In this document: piece by piece, positions 29,230 to 38,645 of the stretch | Numbering within the stretch: the first letter of the stretch is position 1 | Layout of the letters: each line of letters opens with the position of its first letter | Assembly: GCA_000741495.1 (NCBI GenBank) | Contig: JGZV01000001.1 | Span: 496,001 to 560,000 of the forward strand | Reading direction: 5' to 3' | DNA: 64,000 nt | Source of the DNA: Bifidobacterium thermophilum | Lineage (GTDB): Bacteria; Actinomycetota; Actinomycetes; Actinomycetales; Bifidobacteriaceae | The notes under the pieces: model-generated | The model's database searches: none | What the model was told of the DNA's origin: nothing | Seen by the model: the letters and a program-made list of their open reading frames with translations, nothing else | Position numbers and translations under genes: made by a program

Positions 29230-30184
29230 GCGGCACCGGGGTACGTGCGATCAGCGTTTCAACCACGTCGCGGGCACGATCGGTGGCGGATGAGCCGTAA
29301 CCGGCATCCTCCAACACCAGTCGATGAGGCAACACCAGCGGGGCGGCCCAACGCACATCGTCAGGAAGCACGAAATCACGGTTCTCATATAAGGCTTTCG
29401 CACGGGACATAGCCGCAAGTTGCAAGCTGCCACGCGGCGACACGCCGTACGACACACCGTCCGTATGCCGTGTCCCCGACGTGAGCGCCACCAGGTAGTG
29501 CGCGACCGGCTGCGAAAGCCGCACACGCGTACACAATTCGCGTATCGCTTGAATGCGTTCGATATCCGCAACCCGATGCAAGCCTTGCAACGGGCGAAAC
29601 GCGTGATCGGACATCACCATCCGTTCCTCGGTTTGCGCTTGCGGATAACCGAAGCGCATGCAGGTCATGAACCGGTCAAGCTGCGCTTCAGGCAGCGGAT
29701 ACGTGCCTTCAAGCTCAATCGGATTCTGCGTGGCGATAACCATGAACGGCTGGTCAAGATGATGGGTCTGCCCATCCACGCTGACCTGCCCCTCCCCCAT
29801 CGCCTCAAGCAGGGCGGACTGCACTTTCGGGTCCGCACGGTTGATTTCGTCAGCGATAACGACATTCGCGAAAATCGGGCCGGGATGAAACACGAACGAT
29901 TCCGTCGCACGCGAATACACGTTCATGCCCAGTAAATCCCCCGGCAGCAGGTCAGGCGTGAACTGGATGCGCCGCACCGAGCCGCCGACAGCCGTCGCAA
30001 GCCCACGTGCGAGCGTGGTTTTCCCCACTCCGGGCACGTCCTCCAGCAGCACATGGCCGCCTGCCACGAGCGTCAGCACTGTCGCTTCAACCACCTGTCG
30101 CGGGCAAGCGAGCGTACTCGCCAACGCATCAACCACCTGATGCGTCGCATCCTGCGCCCGCTTCGGGTCCATCACTGTGACCAT
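29213..30184 (-). CDS. MoxR-family AAA+ ATPase
   Basis: Cytosolic chaperone-like ATPase. Walker A is EDVPGVGKTT (K55), Walker B VVIADEINRADPKVQ, sensor 1 IATQNPIELEGTYPLPEAQLDRF, the arrangement specific to MoxR proteins. The ATG at 30184 follows GGGGGAGAG and gives 323 residues; an upstream ATG at 30265 adds an unlikely extension. It is the first gene of the moxR/DUF58-transglutaminase unit and probably remodels or activates its partner at the membrane. Confidence 0.93.
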   Translation of the reverse strand: MVTVMDPKRAQDATHQVVDALASTLACPRQVVEATVLTLVAGGHVLLEDVPGVGKTTLARGLATAVGGSVRRIQFTPDLLPGDLLGMNVYSRATESFVFHPGPIFANVVIADEINRADPKVQSALLEAMGEGQVSVDGQTHHLDQPFMVIATQNPIELEGTYPLPEAQLDRFMTCMRFGYPQAQTEERMVMSDHAFRPLQGLHRVADIERIQAIRELCTRVRLSQPVAHYLVALTSGTRHTDGVSYGVSPRGSLQLAAMSRAKALYENRDFVLPDDVRWAAPLVLPHRLVLEDAGYGSSATDRARDVVETLIARTPVPHAGDR

Positions 30185-30274
30185 GACGCTCTCCCCCACC
30201 TTGTACATCGCGTGCCGGAATGCACGATACCCACCATGGTATCGCTGCGAAATGTCACACAACACCTGGGGACA

Positions 30275-30304
30275 ACAAAAGCCCCGGCTGAACAGCCGGG
30301 GCTT
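30275..30304 (-). terminator. Intrinsic terminator of groES
   Basis: AAGCCCCGGCTG (30279-30290) and CAGCCGGGGCTT (30293-30304) form a 12-bp stem followed by UUUUGUUGU on the minus strand. Confidence 0.93.
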
Positions 30305-30320
30305 GAACGATGACAGAACG

Positions 30321-30614
30321 TCAGTTCAGGATTGCGAGCACGTCACGGGCGGAGACGATCAGATAATCCTCGCCCTGATAGTGCACTTCGGTGCCGCCGT
30401 ACTTGGAGTACAGCACCTTGTCGCCGACCTTGACGTCCATCGGGATGCGCTCGCCCTTGTCGTCGCGACGGCCGGGGCCGACAGCCAGCACTTCACCCTG
30501 CTGCGGCTTCTCCTTGGCGTTGTCCGGGATGTACAGGCCCGAAGCGGTCTTGGTTTCGGCTTCCGCCTGCTTGACAATGATCTTGTCTTCCAACGGTGTG
30601 AGTGAGATCGACAC
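30321..30614 (-). CDS. groES: Co-chaperonin GroES (Hsp10)
   Basis: 97-residue lid of the GroEL folding chamber. [20 protein letters not shown], the mobile loop, and [15 protein letters not shown] are diagnostic. It starts with GTG at 30614, preceded by GGAGGT. No groEL follows; the gene is monocistronic and ends in a strong terminator, so groEL must lie elsewhere, as is usual in actinobacteria. HrcA/CIRCE control is directly visible upstream. Confidence 0.97.
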   Translation of the reverse strand: MSISLTPLEDKIIVKQAEAETKTASGLYIPDNAKEKPQQGEVLAVGPGRRDDKGERIPMDVKVGDKVLYSKYGGTEVHYQGEDYLIVSARDVLAILN

Positions 30615-30718
30615 TGTGGACCTCCTCTTTCTAAGAGAAATCGATACTTCCCGCGCCAGGACATCGCTTTCAAGAGGCTGACGATCACTATCGGCGCCGT
30701 CCCTTTGCGCTATCTCTC

Positions 30719-30759
30719 ATCGTAGCGCGTTGTTAGCACTCTGCCAACTCGAGTGCTAA
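30719..30759 (-). promoter_or_regulatory. groES promoter with CIRCE operator
   Basis: A perfect CIRCE element, TTAGCACTC-N9-GAGTGCTAA (30733-30759), overlaps a promoter with -35 TTGGCA (30742-30747) and -10 TACGAT (30719-30724), 17 nt apart. The -35 lies in the CIRCE spacer, so HrcA binding should block polymerase directly. Confidence 0.95.
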
Positions 30760-30798
30760 CGCTGAGAGTGAAAACCGCGGAAAACCGGCGTTTACCGG

Positions 30799-32079
30799 TC
30801 ACGATACGCGACGCTTCAGCGCGGCACGCAGGTTCTGTCCAAGCGAATCCGAAGTCGCTTCAGGCACATCCACCCGGGCATGCTCTTCGGCACGGTGGAA
30901 GGTATCGGCGTTGTTCATCGGCACATCATGCGCTTGGGCGTGACCAGTGGATTGGCCGCCGTTGCCGGCCTTCTTGGCAGTCTCACCGGCGTCGATATCC
31001 TTGGCATCCACCGGCACGGCTTTGGCGACCTGCTTGGTCGACTTGATCTCCAAGCTCTCGGGCACCGCCGTTGTTGCCGGCTCATCGGCGTGGTTGCGCG
31101 GCGCACCCCACGAGAAGGAGATGAGATCCTGATGGCGTTCAGCGGCCATGTCAAACACGTCGAGTGTTGTCGCCGGGCTGACGCGGCTGAGCTCCACGGT
31201 CACATCCTTGGGTTCGGCAGGAGCGGCCTGGGCGTTCGGCGCACGATGGTCGTCACGTGCCGTCGTCTGAGATTCCCGCGACGCTTCGGGCGATTCAACC
31301 GCTTCATACTCGTGTCGCGCTTCCTGCACGTCAACCACTTGCGCATCGACCGGCTGGGCGTCCTGCACCGCTTGCGTCTGCTGCCGCTGCTGCGCTTGCG
31401 CCGCCTTACGGGCGAGCGCCCGATCGCGTTCCGCCAAGGTCTGTTCAACCGCCTGATGGATTTCACGCTGCTCCATAATGCCGGTTTCCACGGTGTCGGC
31501 ACCAGCCGGGGCCCCGGCCTGCGAAGACGCGGCATCCGCCGTGGCTGACTTGCCGGGCACGGCAGCTTGCTTGCGTGCCATAACGGCGTGCGTCTGACGT
31601 TCCTGCCGCAGCGCTTGGGCCACTTTGTGCTCCCACTGGCGGGCGTGACGGCTTGCCCGCACACCTAAGGCCAGTGTCAGCAGCATCAGTGCGAACGGAA
31701 TCAGTGCGAACGCCATCGGGAAATGCAGCAGGTACGCCGCAACCGCGACGATGACAACGGCAAGCGCGAGTACCGCGACAACGATACGACGATGACGAAT
31801 CGACGCACGGCGCAAGCGACGTACCTCGGCGATATGCTCGTGGGATACTCGAACCTGTGCCTGTGCTGGCATCGCAGCCCCTTTCGTCACCGGCGGATGC
31901 TCATCGGAAAACCTGGTCCCGCTGTGCTCATCAATCAGATGCAGCGATGGGGAAAACCGGTCCTGACGGCGTCTGATCACCCGCTTCATGCTGTCGGCTG
32001 TCCTCGTGGGCAGCCATCCAATGATGAAGACCACCAGTACGGCAAGTACGACAATCGTACTGATGTCCTCGTAATCCAT
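30799..32079 (-). CDS. Membrane protein with long Gln/Ala-rich tail, unknown function
   Basis: 426 residues with no recognised domain. Helix one (~8-24) is followed by a basic stretch with a KRVIRRRQDRF cluster; two further helices (~100-145) form a hairpin; the remaining ~280 residues are charged, rich in Ala, Gln and Glu, with coiled-coil-like segments (HQAVEQTLAERDRALARKAA) and presumably cytosolic. The topology suggests a membrane-anchored scaffold, perhaps linked to cell envelope or division, but that is inference. It is transcribed away from the GNAT gene and toward groES, without sharing its CIRCE promoter. Confidence 0.8.
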   Translation of the reverse strand: MDYEDISTIVVLAVLVVFIIGWLPTRTADSMKRVIRRRQDRFSPSLHLIDEHSGTRFSDEHPPVTKGAAMPAQAQVRVSHEHIAEVRRLRRASIRHRRIVVAVLALAVVIVAVAAYLLHFPMAFALIPFALMLLTLALGVRASRHARQWEHKVAQALRQERQTHAVMARKQAAVPGKSATADAASSQAGAPAGADTVETGIMEQREIHQAVEQTLAERDRALARKAAQAQQRQQTQAVQDAQPVDAQVVDVQEARHEYEAVESPEASRESQTTARDDHRAPNAQAAPAEPKDVTVELSRVSPATTLDVFDMAAERHQDLISFSWGAPRNHADEPATTAVPESLEIKSTKQVAKAVPVDAKDIDAGETAKKAGNGGQSTGHAQAHDVPMNNADTFHRAEEHARVDVPEATSDSLGQNLRAALKRRVS

Positions 32080-32167
32080 AATTTATAAGAATAGAAGACC
32101 TATCTGAAAAAACAGCTTGCTGAGCTTATGGGCGTGTCGCGTTCGCTAACGGCATATCGGCAATGCG

Positions 32168-32806
32168 TCATGCGGCAGGCAGTCTCCCGTCGGCGAGCGC
32201 TTGCGCCAAGCCGCCTTGCGGACGGTCTTCGGCAAATAGCGCGTAGGATTCATGGTCTCGCCATTGCCCGTTGACATACATGTAGCGGCGACGCAAACCC
32301 TCATCAATCGCGCCGAGTTTCTGCGGCACGCGCCGTGAACGCCGGTTCTGTGGAAGAATCGCGATTTCGATGCGATGCAGTTTCGGCCCGTCCGCAGCGT
32401 CGAACGCCCAGTCGGCGAGCACGGCCACGGCGAGCGGGGCGATACCATGACCGGCCATCTCGCGGTCCACCCAATAGCCGACCAGCCCGGTACGTATTGC
32501 ACCGTAGGCGATGGCGCCGAGCGAGACCTGCCCGACGATGCGCGTGCCATCGGTGATGAGGAACAACGCTGCGGTACCGTCACGCTCGTACTCGCGTTGG
32601 GCGTGAATCCACTCGTTGAATGACAGTCCAGGGCCGCCGAGCGGATCATCGGACTGCCATGGTTTGAGCCAGTCACGGTTGCGCCAGCGCAGGGATTGCA
32701 ATTCGTCTTCGTCGCCAAGCGTGCATGGTCGCAGCGTGAGCGGCAGCGTGCCTTCGGGGGGCGTGCAACGCCTGAGGCATGATGAATTCGCGCGGCCGCC
32801 GACCAT
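32168..32806 (-). CDS. GNAT family N-acetyltransferase (RimJ-like)
   Basis: Acetyl-CoA-dependent acetyltransferase of the RimJ/RimL type. TLRPCTLGDEDELQSLRWRNRDWLKPW is the characteristic start, GQVSLGAIAYG the central strand, WVDREMAGHGIAPLAVAVLADWAF the acetyl-CoA binding loop (the usual Q/RxxGxG is modified to EMAGHG), and LHRIEIAILPQNRRSRRVPQKLG the closing motif. The substrate may be a ribosomal protein N-terminus or another amine. The start is uncertain by a few codons. Confidence 0.88.
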   Translation of the reverse strand: MVGGRANSSCLRRCTPPEGTLPLTLRPCTLGDEDELQSLRWRNRDWLKPWQSDDPLGGPGLSFNEWIHAQREYERDGTAALFLITDGTRIVGQVSLGAIAYGAIRTGLVGYWVDREMAGHGIAPLAVAVLADWAFDAADGPKLHRIEIAILPQNRRSRRVPQKLGAIDEGLRRRYMYVNGQWRDHESYALFAEDRPQGGLAQALADGRLPAA

Positions 32807-32949
32807 GGATTCTGCCGCGCAATGATTGAAACACTGACATCGTTTTCATTGTGCCACGGGTTGTGCGGACGGTTGCGGCAATCCCGCGCGTGTCCGAAAA
32901 CGTATCATGCACGGCCGCGCCTTCCGACGGTCGTGGTATCTGTGGGGGC

Positions 32950-33627
32950 ATGAGCATCACCGACGCTTCCCCCGCTTCCGTTGAGCCGGCCATGAGCGGC
33001 GGCAACGCGGCAATCGCTGCTGCCAAACGTGCCGCCCGACATGCCGCGCTGGCACGACGCAAGACCGTCACCGCCACAGAATTCACGCAGGCACGGCACG
33101 CGCTGGGCCGGTATGCTGGGCTCCTGTGCCGCGCGCTGCCCGAACATGCCACGGTGGCCGCGTACGCGTCCATGGGGACCGAACCACCGATGGATGACGT
33201 GTTGGCCGACCTGCTTGACGCCGGTATGCGCGTCCTGGTGCCGCGACTGGGACCGGGGGCGGATGACGCTCCGGCGTGGAGTGAGCTGGATGGTCTTGCG
33301 TCACTGCACGATATGCCCCGCAGCGGGACAGGCGGTTTGCGGCCGCGAGAGCCCGGCACCCGAGTCTTGGCGGCGGAAGCGCTCAACGAGGCGGCGCTCA
33401 TCCTGGTGCCCGCCTTCGCCATCGATACGCACGGGATCAGGCTCGGCCGTGGCGCCGGATGGTATGATCGCGCCCTCACGCACGCCTCACCGTCAGCACG
33501 CATCGTCGGCGTATGCTGGCCGTGGGAGTTGACGGATACGCCCGTCCCCCACGTCGGCCATGACGTACCTGTTCACGGTGTCCTCACCCCGGCAGGGCTA
33601 CGCATGATTCGCCCGCTGGGCGCATGA
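32950..33627 (+). CDS. 5-formyltetrahydrofolate cyclo-ligase
   Basis: ATP-dependent conversion of 5-formyl-THF to 5,10-methenyl-THF (one-carbon metabolism). The C-terminal signature VPAFAIDTHGIRLGRGAGWYDRAL and the N-terminal basic ATP-binding start (AAKRAARHAALARRK) identify it. The chosen ATG at 32950 follows GGGGG and gives 225 residues, close to the family norm; the open frame before it lacks similarity. It is followed by the FmdB-like zinc ribbon gene on the same strand. Confidence 0.9.
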   Translation: MSITDASPASVEPAMSGGNAAIAAAKRAARHAALARRKTVTATEFTQARHALGRYAGLLCRALPEHATVAAYASMGTEPPMDDVLADLLDAGMRVLVPRLGPGADDAPAWSELDGLASLHDMPRSGTGGLRPREPGTRVLAAEALNEAALILVPAFAIDTHGIRLGRGAGWYDRALTHASPSARIVGVCWPWELTDTPVPHVGHDVPVHGVLTPAGLRMIRPLGA

Positions 33628-33729
33628 TTCCGGTTCGCGGACCGAGAACATCATCGCTGTCACCGATTCGACTAGGATGTGAACAGATTACGTAACACAC
33701 CGACCTGTCGATTTCGTGGAGGGACCATC

Positions 33730-33918
33730 GTGCCAACCTATCATTACCGTTGCAAGAACTGTGGCTATGATTTCACCGAGCAGCAGTCATTCAGCGACGA
33801 ACCGATCACCGTATGCCCGCAGTGCGGCCAAGAGCAGGTGCACAAGGTCTACGCAGCGCCTTCCATCGAATTCAAAGGCAGCGGCTTCTACCGTACGGAT
33901 CGCGGCAGCTCGAAGTAA
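33730..33918 (+). CDS. FmdB-family zinc ribbon protein
   Basis: 62-residue putative regulatory zinc ribbon. Two CxxC knuckles (YHYRCKNCGYDF and VCPQCGQEQ) and the ending IEFKGSGFYRTDRG are typical. It starts with GTG, preceded by GGAGGG 6 nt upstream; the ATG frame 51 nt upstream is not supported. It commonly lies next to the formyl-THF cyclo-ligase gene in actinobacteria. Confidence 0.92.
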   Translation: MPTYHYRCKNCGYDFTEQQSFSDEPITVCPQCGQEQVHKVYAAPSIEFKGSGFYRTDRGSSK

Positions 33919-33936
33919 CCAGCATCCGTCATTCAC

Positions 33937-33967
33937 GCCCCCCGGAGCCTCAAGGCACGGGGGCTTT
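33937..33967 (+). terminator. Terminator after FmdB-like gene
   Basis: GCCCCC (33937-33942) pairs with GGGGGC (33959-33964), followed by TTT; about 20 nt past the stop codon. Confidence 0.75.
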
Positions 33968-34033
33968 GCCATCTTCTGACCACAATCACCCGCACAGGTG
34001 GCGCCGCCGGACACCACCAGCCATGATGGGCGC

Positions 34034-34759
34034 ATGAGACAACACGAATCATCCTCACCGTCACACCGCCCACATCTTGGTTTGGCGCAACGCCGCCGCA
34101 TCGCAATCATGCGACGCGTGGCACGCACCCTACTCATCGCCATCGCCGTGTTCAGTATCCTGCAATGCGTCACCGCCACCGTCGCCACCCAACCCATGTT
34201 GAGCACCACCGGCAATATCACACGCGGGCAACGGCTGACCGCCAACGACGTGACCGTCATCACCGTGCCGGCGCACACGTCATTCGCCAACGCGCCAACC
34301 GAACCCAAACACATCGAATCCCGCATCGCCCTCGTGGACATGCCGGCCGGCACACTGGTCCTGCCGTCGCACATCCGCGGAACACCAGTCGCCCCGGAAG
34401 GCACCACCGTCATCGAAACACGACTGGCAAGCAGGCCGGAAGGTGTTGACGCCGGCGACGAAATCGACCTGATGATCGGACAGGCGTGCGCCAGCATCAT
34501 GCCCGATACGTCCGACGCGTCGGAAACGCCGGAAACACCGGAATCATCCGAAACACCGGACGGGCAGCATGCGCAAGATACCGCACCAACAACACCGAGC
34601 CGTCAATGCACCATCGCCACGCAAGCGACACTCATCGCCTTCAGCCAGCGCACAGACGGCACCACCGCAGACAGCGCATCCATCGCCATGCGCCCCGAAG
34701 AAGCACTCACCATCATGAGTCTGCCCGACAGCCTGCCGGTCATCGCCACGCGACGGTAA
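34034..34759 (+). CDS. SAF-domain protein, CpaB/RcpC-like
   Basis: 241-residue protein with one N-terminal membrane helix (TLLIAIAVFSILQCVTATVA) and an extracytoplasmic SAF domain (NITRGQRLTANDVTVITVP, ESRIALVDMPAGTLVLPSHI). CpaB-type proteins participate in Flp/Tad pilus secretion in other bacteria, but no tad genes are present here. A Ser/Thr/Glu/Pro linker with repeated SETPET-like units follows in the middle. In bifidobacteria this gene commonly sits beside the cyclo-ligase/FmdB pair. Its true role is unknown. Confidence 0.8.
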   Translation: MRQHESSSPSHRPHLGLAQRRRIAIMRRVARTLLIAIAVFSILQCVTATVATQPMLSTTGNITRGQRLTANDVTVITVPAHTSFANAPTEPKHIESRIALVDMPAGTLVLPSHIRGTPVAPEGTTVIETRLASRPEGVDAGDEIDLMIGQACASIMPDTSDASETPETPESSETPDGQHAQDTAPTTPSRQCTIATQATLIAFSQRTDGTTADSASIAMRPEEALTIMSLPDSLPVIATRR

Positions 34760-34817
34760 GACACGACGCCGCCAAACGGCAAGCCAGCGGGTCGGCGCAG
34801 CGCATCAGCACGACACG

Positions 34818-35027
34818 TCAGTGCCCGCGCTCGCTGAACACCGCCCAATGAGGCGGCAGTTCGCCCAAAATCCGCTGATCGTCATCGGCGGCACGCTGTT
34901 CGGCGGTCAAGGTGTCGGACGGTTCAAGTTTGACACCATCCGCATCAAAACGCTCCGTACCCTGCAACGTCACCCGGTGGTGGCGACGCGGGGTACGACG
35001 ATGCGAATCATACGCGGGCGCCATCAC
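34818..35027 (-). CDS. Small basic protein coupled to the degenerate helicase gene
   Basis: 69 residues, unknown. The first third is rich in Arg and His (RRTPRRHHR), the remainder acidic, ending HWAVFSERGH. Its ATG overlaps the stop of the 1204-codon gene (ATGA, 4 nt shared), a strong sign of genuine translation and of co-expression. No domain was recognised. Position and coupling suggest that it works with the FHA/helicase-like proteins, perhaps as a nucleic-acid or protein adaptor. Confidence 0.7.
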   Translation of the reverse strand: MMAPAYDSHRRTPRRHHRVTLQGTERFDADGVKLEPSDTLTAEQRAADDDQRILGELPPHWAVFSERGH

Positions 35028-38000
35028 GCCTCCCCATACAACGTGCCGATACGGGCGACCATACGGTCCACTTCCTTATCAGGGTTCACGAACGCGGCGA
35101 CGCTCCACACCGTCATCGCCGACCAGCCAAGCCGGGCGAGCTCCTGCGGGAGCAGACGGTGACGTTCACGCGTGGACTGCATACTCATGAACTGCGCGTC
35201 ATCCGTAAGCACGGCAAGCGCAAACGGCTTGCCCTTCGCGCCGACCACCAGCGGAATACGCACACCGTCGCTGAACCCGTAATCCACTGCAACCTCCAGC
35301 CCGCGCGCCTTGACACGCTGGGCGAGATCATTGAACAGCACATTGTCAGCAACCTGAACCGGTGTCGGACGGACAGCCGTCGCGTCAAGCGTCGAAGCCC
35401 ACGACAGCAGCTGCTTGAGCAGACGCGGACCGGACTGGTGCAACCGCTCATCATCCATGTCTTCAGGGCCGAAGGAGGCGACAATATCAAGATTACGGTC
35501 GGCGAGCGCCAACGCGTCAAGCAGCATCCCCTTGCCGCCGTCGCCTTCCAGCGGACCGAACTGCTGAATCAGACGCCCGTGCGTGGTTTTCGCGTAACAC
35601 ATGGAAACGATGACATCCGTCGCTTGCGCACCGGCGACCTCATCAAGGCCGATAAGCCGCACGTGGCGCAGGAAACGCCCCATGGTCTTGTCTTTGGAGG
35701 CGAGCGACTTGAGTTCAGCGCCTAAGCGGGTGCGGAACACTTCAGTCATCGTGACCACGGTGAGCACGTAGGATACGGGGACCACAGTGAAGGATTTCGC
35801 CCGATCACAAATCAGTTTGGTCACGGTTTCGATTTCCTGCTGGCTGCTTTCCACCAGCCCTGAGGAAATGACCGGCACGCCGGTCGCCTCGATCCGATGC
35901 AGACGCACCATGCCTTGCATCCCCTCAGTCGGGACGGCACGGCGAACCGGCCCGTAACCGGCTTCCTGGAGGAACGCGGACAAGCGCGGCGAGCGGCGGG
36001 TCAACCGCGGTCGGGCCTCGACATGCGGCAGCAAGCCGATCAGCGTTTTCACACTCGGCGAGGTCACAGTCGCATCATGCGCGATAATGACGATCTGCCG
36101 GGCGCGGCAGATGATGGACAGCAGTTCAATGGCCGGCATGTGGGCGGCAGCGTCGATAATCGCCACATCCGCCAGCGGCGTGGGGTCAGTCAGCGCGGCG
36201 AGCGTGGACGGGGTCGCCATAAGTACCGGCTTGGCCAAAGCCATGATTTGCGGGTGGTCGCGCAATACGCGTCCCAACGGCGTGTTCGGGCCGCCGGCGA
36301 GCACCGTATGCAGTTGGTTCGCTTCCTGTGTCTTGGAAAACAGCAAGTCGCACAGTTTGCGCAGCGACTCTTGATGAATCATCGGGCCGATTGAACGCAC
36401 ATGCTCGGTATCGACCTGGCTGAACCGGTCCGCAGCCGTTTGCAAGGCGGAACCATCCTGGTTCGAGATGATTGCGGACTGTTTGACGATATCCTCGAAT
36501 ACGGTCGTCCACCACGACAGCTGGAGTTCACCCTCCACCGCTTCAACCGACACGTGGCGGGCACGCAGATCATCAACCAGCTCATCCAAACCGACCGACT
36601 TGAATTCCTGTTCAAGCACGCATCGTCCAGGCAGCGTGTCCAACGCCATATGGTCGTTATACAGGGCTTTGAGACGCTCTTCCAGCGTGTTGAAATCGAG
36701 GGATTCAAGATTGCCGCCCTTGGGTGTCGTGGCAAGCACCGCGTCCAAGGACGTGATATTACGCATCAGGGCGTCCTGCGTTTCGAGAATCGTGTCCAGT
36801 TTCGGCGGCAGGACAGGCCATCCGCCGTGAGGCACGAACAGATGCCACTGCTCGGACTGCTTGGCGACTACAACCAGCGCATCATGCAGATTCTCGACTT
36901 GTGCGCCCACGCGAAGCAGGCCCTTGGCTTCTTTGACCAGCCGGCGACGCTCCCAGAACCCCAGATCGGAGCCTTCTGACTTGCGTTGCTGCTTCGACTT
37001 GCTGGCCTCGATCATCGAATCGATGTCGCGTTCGAAAATCTCCGGCTGGAACACGTCAAGCACGCGGCGCAGATTCTTGAGCACGGTGACCTGCCGACCC
37101 CACTCCTGAGCGGTGGTGGGGACCGGGAACCCGCAAGTCTGCACGGTGGTCGCAACCTGCTCGCGGGTTGCAGGCAGCAGCTTCTGCATCAAATCGACCA
37201 CACGCTGGTACGCGTTGACAGCCTGCTCTTCAGTGGTCAGCGACGCCTGATACCACGCGGTATCATCCGGGCCGACGGTGTATTCACCGAGCTCGCCTGC
37301 GGCACGCAGCTTGTTCGCCCACTCATCCATATGCCCGTTCAACGTGCGGGCCGCGGTGTCGCTCAATCGCACGTGAGTGGCGGGATGGGTAGGCAAGGTC
37401 GCGATACTGGCGAGATTCTGGATGGTCTGGTACGCGGACACGCCCCAACGCTCGTTGATACCGTGCAAATCGCCCAAATAGCGGGTCAGGCGTGAACGCA
37501 CGCCGACCAGTTCGTCAGACAACTGATCGAAGCGGCTTGACGCATTGCCCGCCCGATAGCCGACCGCGGCGATCAGCTGCTTGTCAATCGCAAGATTGCC
37601 CTGCTCATCGGCAATATCAAGCACCAAATCACCAATGACATTACTGCCCATGATTTTGGTAAACCGGCGCTTCTGCTCGGCCACGCACGGCACATACAGC
37701 ACCGAACGACCGTTCATGATGCAACGCGAGGCGATGGCCGCAGCCTGCGCCGCACTGCCGTTGCCGACTTCACTATCCAACACGATGGAATGCCCTGCGG
37801 CAACAACATTCGCGGCATACCGCACGGTGTTGTCCACATCGCCAACCTCGTATTCGGCATGCGGGTCGCCATCGAAGGGACTGTATTCGGGAATCTTGTC
37901 GGATTCGATATCGTGAATCGCCTGGGCATCGCCGGCGAGCGCATCAAGCATGGTGTTACCGGTCGGCCCCTTGCGCAACGCGTCGATAATCCGCTGGCTT

Positions 38001-38638
38001 TCCAGCAGAATCTGCGCGCTCGGATCCATGAAACAGCCGACGATGATGTACCGGTCAATATCGAAATCGGCGAACGCCCGGCGTGCCTGCTTCTCAATCG
38101 CCGCGAACACGGCGGATGTTTCCGGCGTGCCATTGTCGTAGTTCGAACCGTCAAACAGCTCGTCTTCATCAAGATTGACGCCCTGATCATGCAATTCGGT
38201 CACAAACGCGGGGTTGAGTCTGCCACGTCCGGTGAATTTGATCGTGGCGTCGGTTTCACCGCCGCCCGGCTTACGGGTCACGTCCACCGGGTACAGCAGG
38301 ACAGGCACGGATTTGCCGGACCACGTGGCCACGCCGACAACCATGGACAGTTCCGCGACGCCACTGATCCGGCTTTTCGCGGTCTGATCCTCGTACACGC
38401 GTTCCAGGCGACGCCCGGCGGCACGCAACATGCCAGTGTCGCGGAACAGGGAATCGAGCGGCGCTTTGCCGCTGGCGAACAGCTGGGCGATACCCGACGG
38501 GTGGGCATGGGTCAAGTCAAGTTGGGCGGACAACTGGCTGATATCTTCAAGCGGAGACGGTGCCAGCGAATTACGGTAGTCGTCCCGCCAACGCCGCATC
38601 TGGCGCAGCGCCTGATCGGATTGGGTGAATTCGCTCAT
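35024..38638 (-). CDS. Catalytically degenerate SF1 helicase/Vsr-like nuclease protein
   Basis: 1204 residues with the layout of large DNA2/Upf1-type helicases carrying a C-terminal Vsr-like nuclease, but the active sites are eroded. The region equivalent to Walker A reads DSEVGNGSAAQAA (G292-S295), lacking GKT/S. The Walker B/DEAx equivalent reads VAIIDAAAHMPAIEL (D829), lacking the glutamate. The C-terminal Vsr-like segment (~1120-1195; IPLVVGAKGKPFALAVL then TDDAQ...RLLPQELARLGW) lacks the IExDG glutamate. The reading frame itself is intact, so it is probably a maintained non-enzymatic scaffold. It begins 8 nt after the FHA gene's last stop and overlaps the 69-codon gene. Confidence 0.75.
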   Translation of the reverse strand: MSEFTQSDQALRQMRRWRDDYRNSLAPSPLEDISQLSAQLDLTHAHPSGIAQLFASGKAPLDSLFRDTGMLRAAGRRLERVYEDQTAKSRISGVAELSMVVGVATWSGKSVPVLLYPVDVTRKPGGGETDATIKFTGRGRLNPAFVTELHDQGVNLDEDELFDGSNYDNGTPETSAVFAAIEKQARRAFADFDIDRYIIVGCFMDPSAQILLESQRIIDALRKGPTGNTMLDALAGDAQAIHDIESDKIPEYSPFDGDPHAEYEVGDVDNTVRYAANVVAAGHSIVLDSEVGNGSAAQAAAIASRCIMNGRSVLYVPCVAEQKRRFTKIMGSNVIGDLVLDIADEQGNLAIDKQLIAAVGYRAGNASSRFDQLSDELVGVRSRLTRYLGDLHGINERWGVSAYQTIQNLASIATLPTHPATHVRLSDTAARTLNGHMDEWANKLRAAGELGEYTVGPDDTAWYQASLTTEEQAVNAYQRVVDLMQKLLPATREQVATTVQTCGFPVPTTAQEWGRQVTVLKNLRRVLDVFQPEIFERDIDSMIEASKSKQQRKSEGSDLGFWERRRLVKEAKGLLRVGAQVENLHDALVVVAKQSEQWHLFVPHGGWPVLPPKLDTILETQDALMRNITSLDAVLATTPKGGNLESLDFNTLEERLKALYNDHMALDTLPGRCVLEQEFKSVGLDELVDDLRARHVSVEAVEGELQLSWWTTVFEDIVKQSAIISNQDGSALQTAADRFSQVDTEHVRSIGPMIHQESLRKLCDLLFSKTQEANQLHTVLAGGPNTPLGRVLRDHPQIMALAKPVLMATPSTLAALTDPTPLADVAIIDAAAHMPAIELLSIICRARQIVIIAHDATVTSPSVKTLIGLLPHVEARPRLTRRSPRLSAFLQEAGYGPVRRAVPTEGMQGMVRLHRIEATGVPVISSGLVESSQQEIETVTKLICDRAKSFTVVPVSYVLTVVTMTEVFRTRLGAELKSLASKDKTMGRFLRHVRLIGLDEVAGAQATDVIVSMCYAKTTHGRLIQQFGPLEGDGGKGMLLDALALADRNLDIVASFGPEDMDDERLHQSGPRLLKQLLSWASTLDATAVRPTPVQVADNVLFNDLAQRVKARGLEVAVDYGFSDGVRIPLVVGAKGKPFALAVLTDDAQFMSMQSTRERHRLLPQELARLGWSAMTVWSVAAFVNPDKEVDRMVARIGTLYGEA

Positions 38639-38645
38639 CCTCGAC

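Noticed and set aside
34034-34759. Flp/Tad pilus locus
   Set aside because: Only a lone CpaB-like SAF protein is present; no tadA, tadB/C or flp pilin genes lie nearby.
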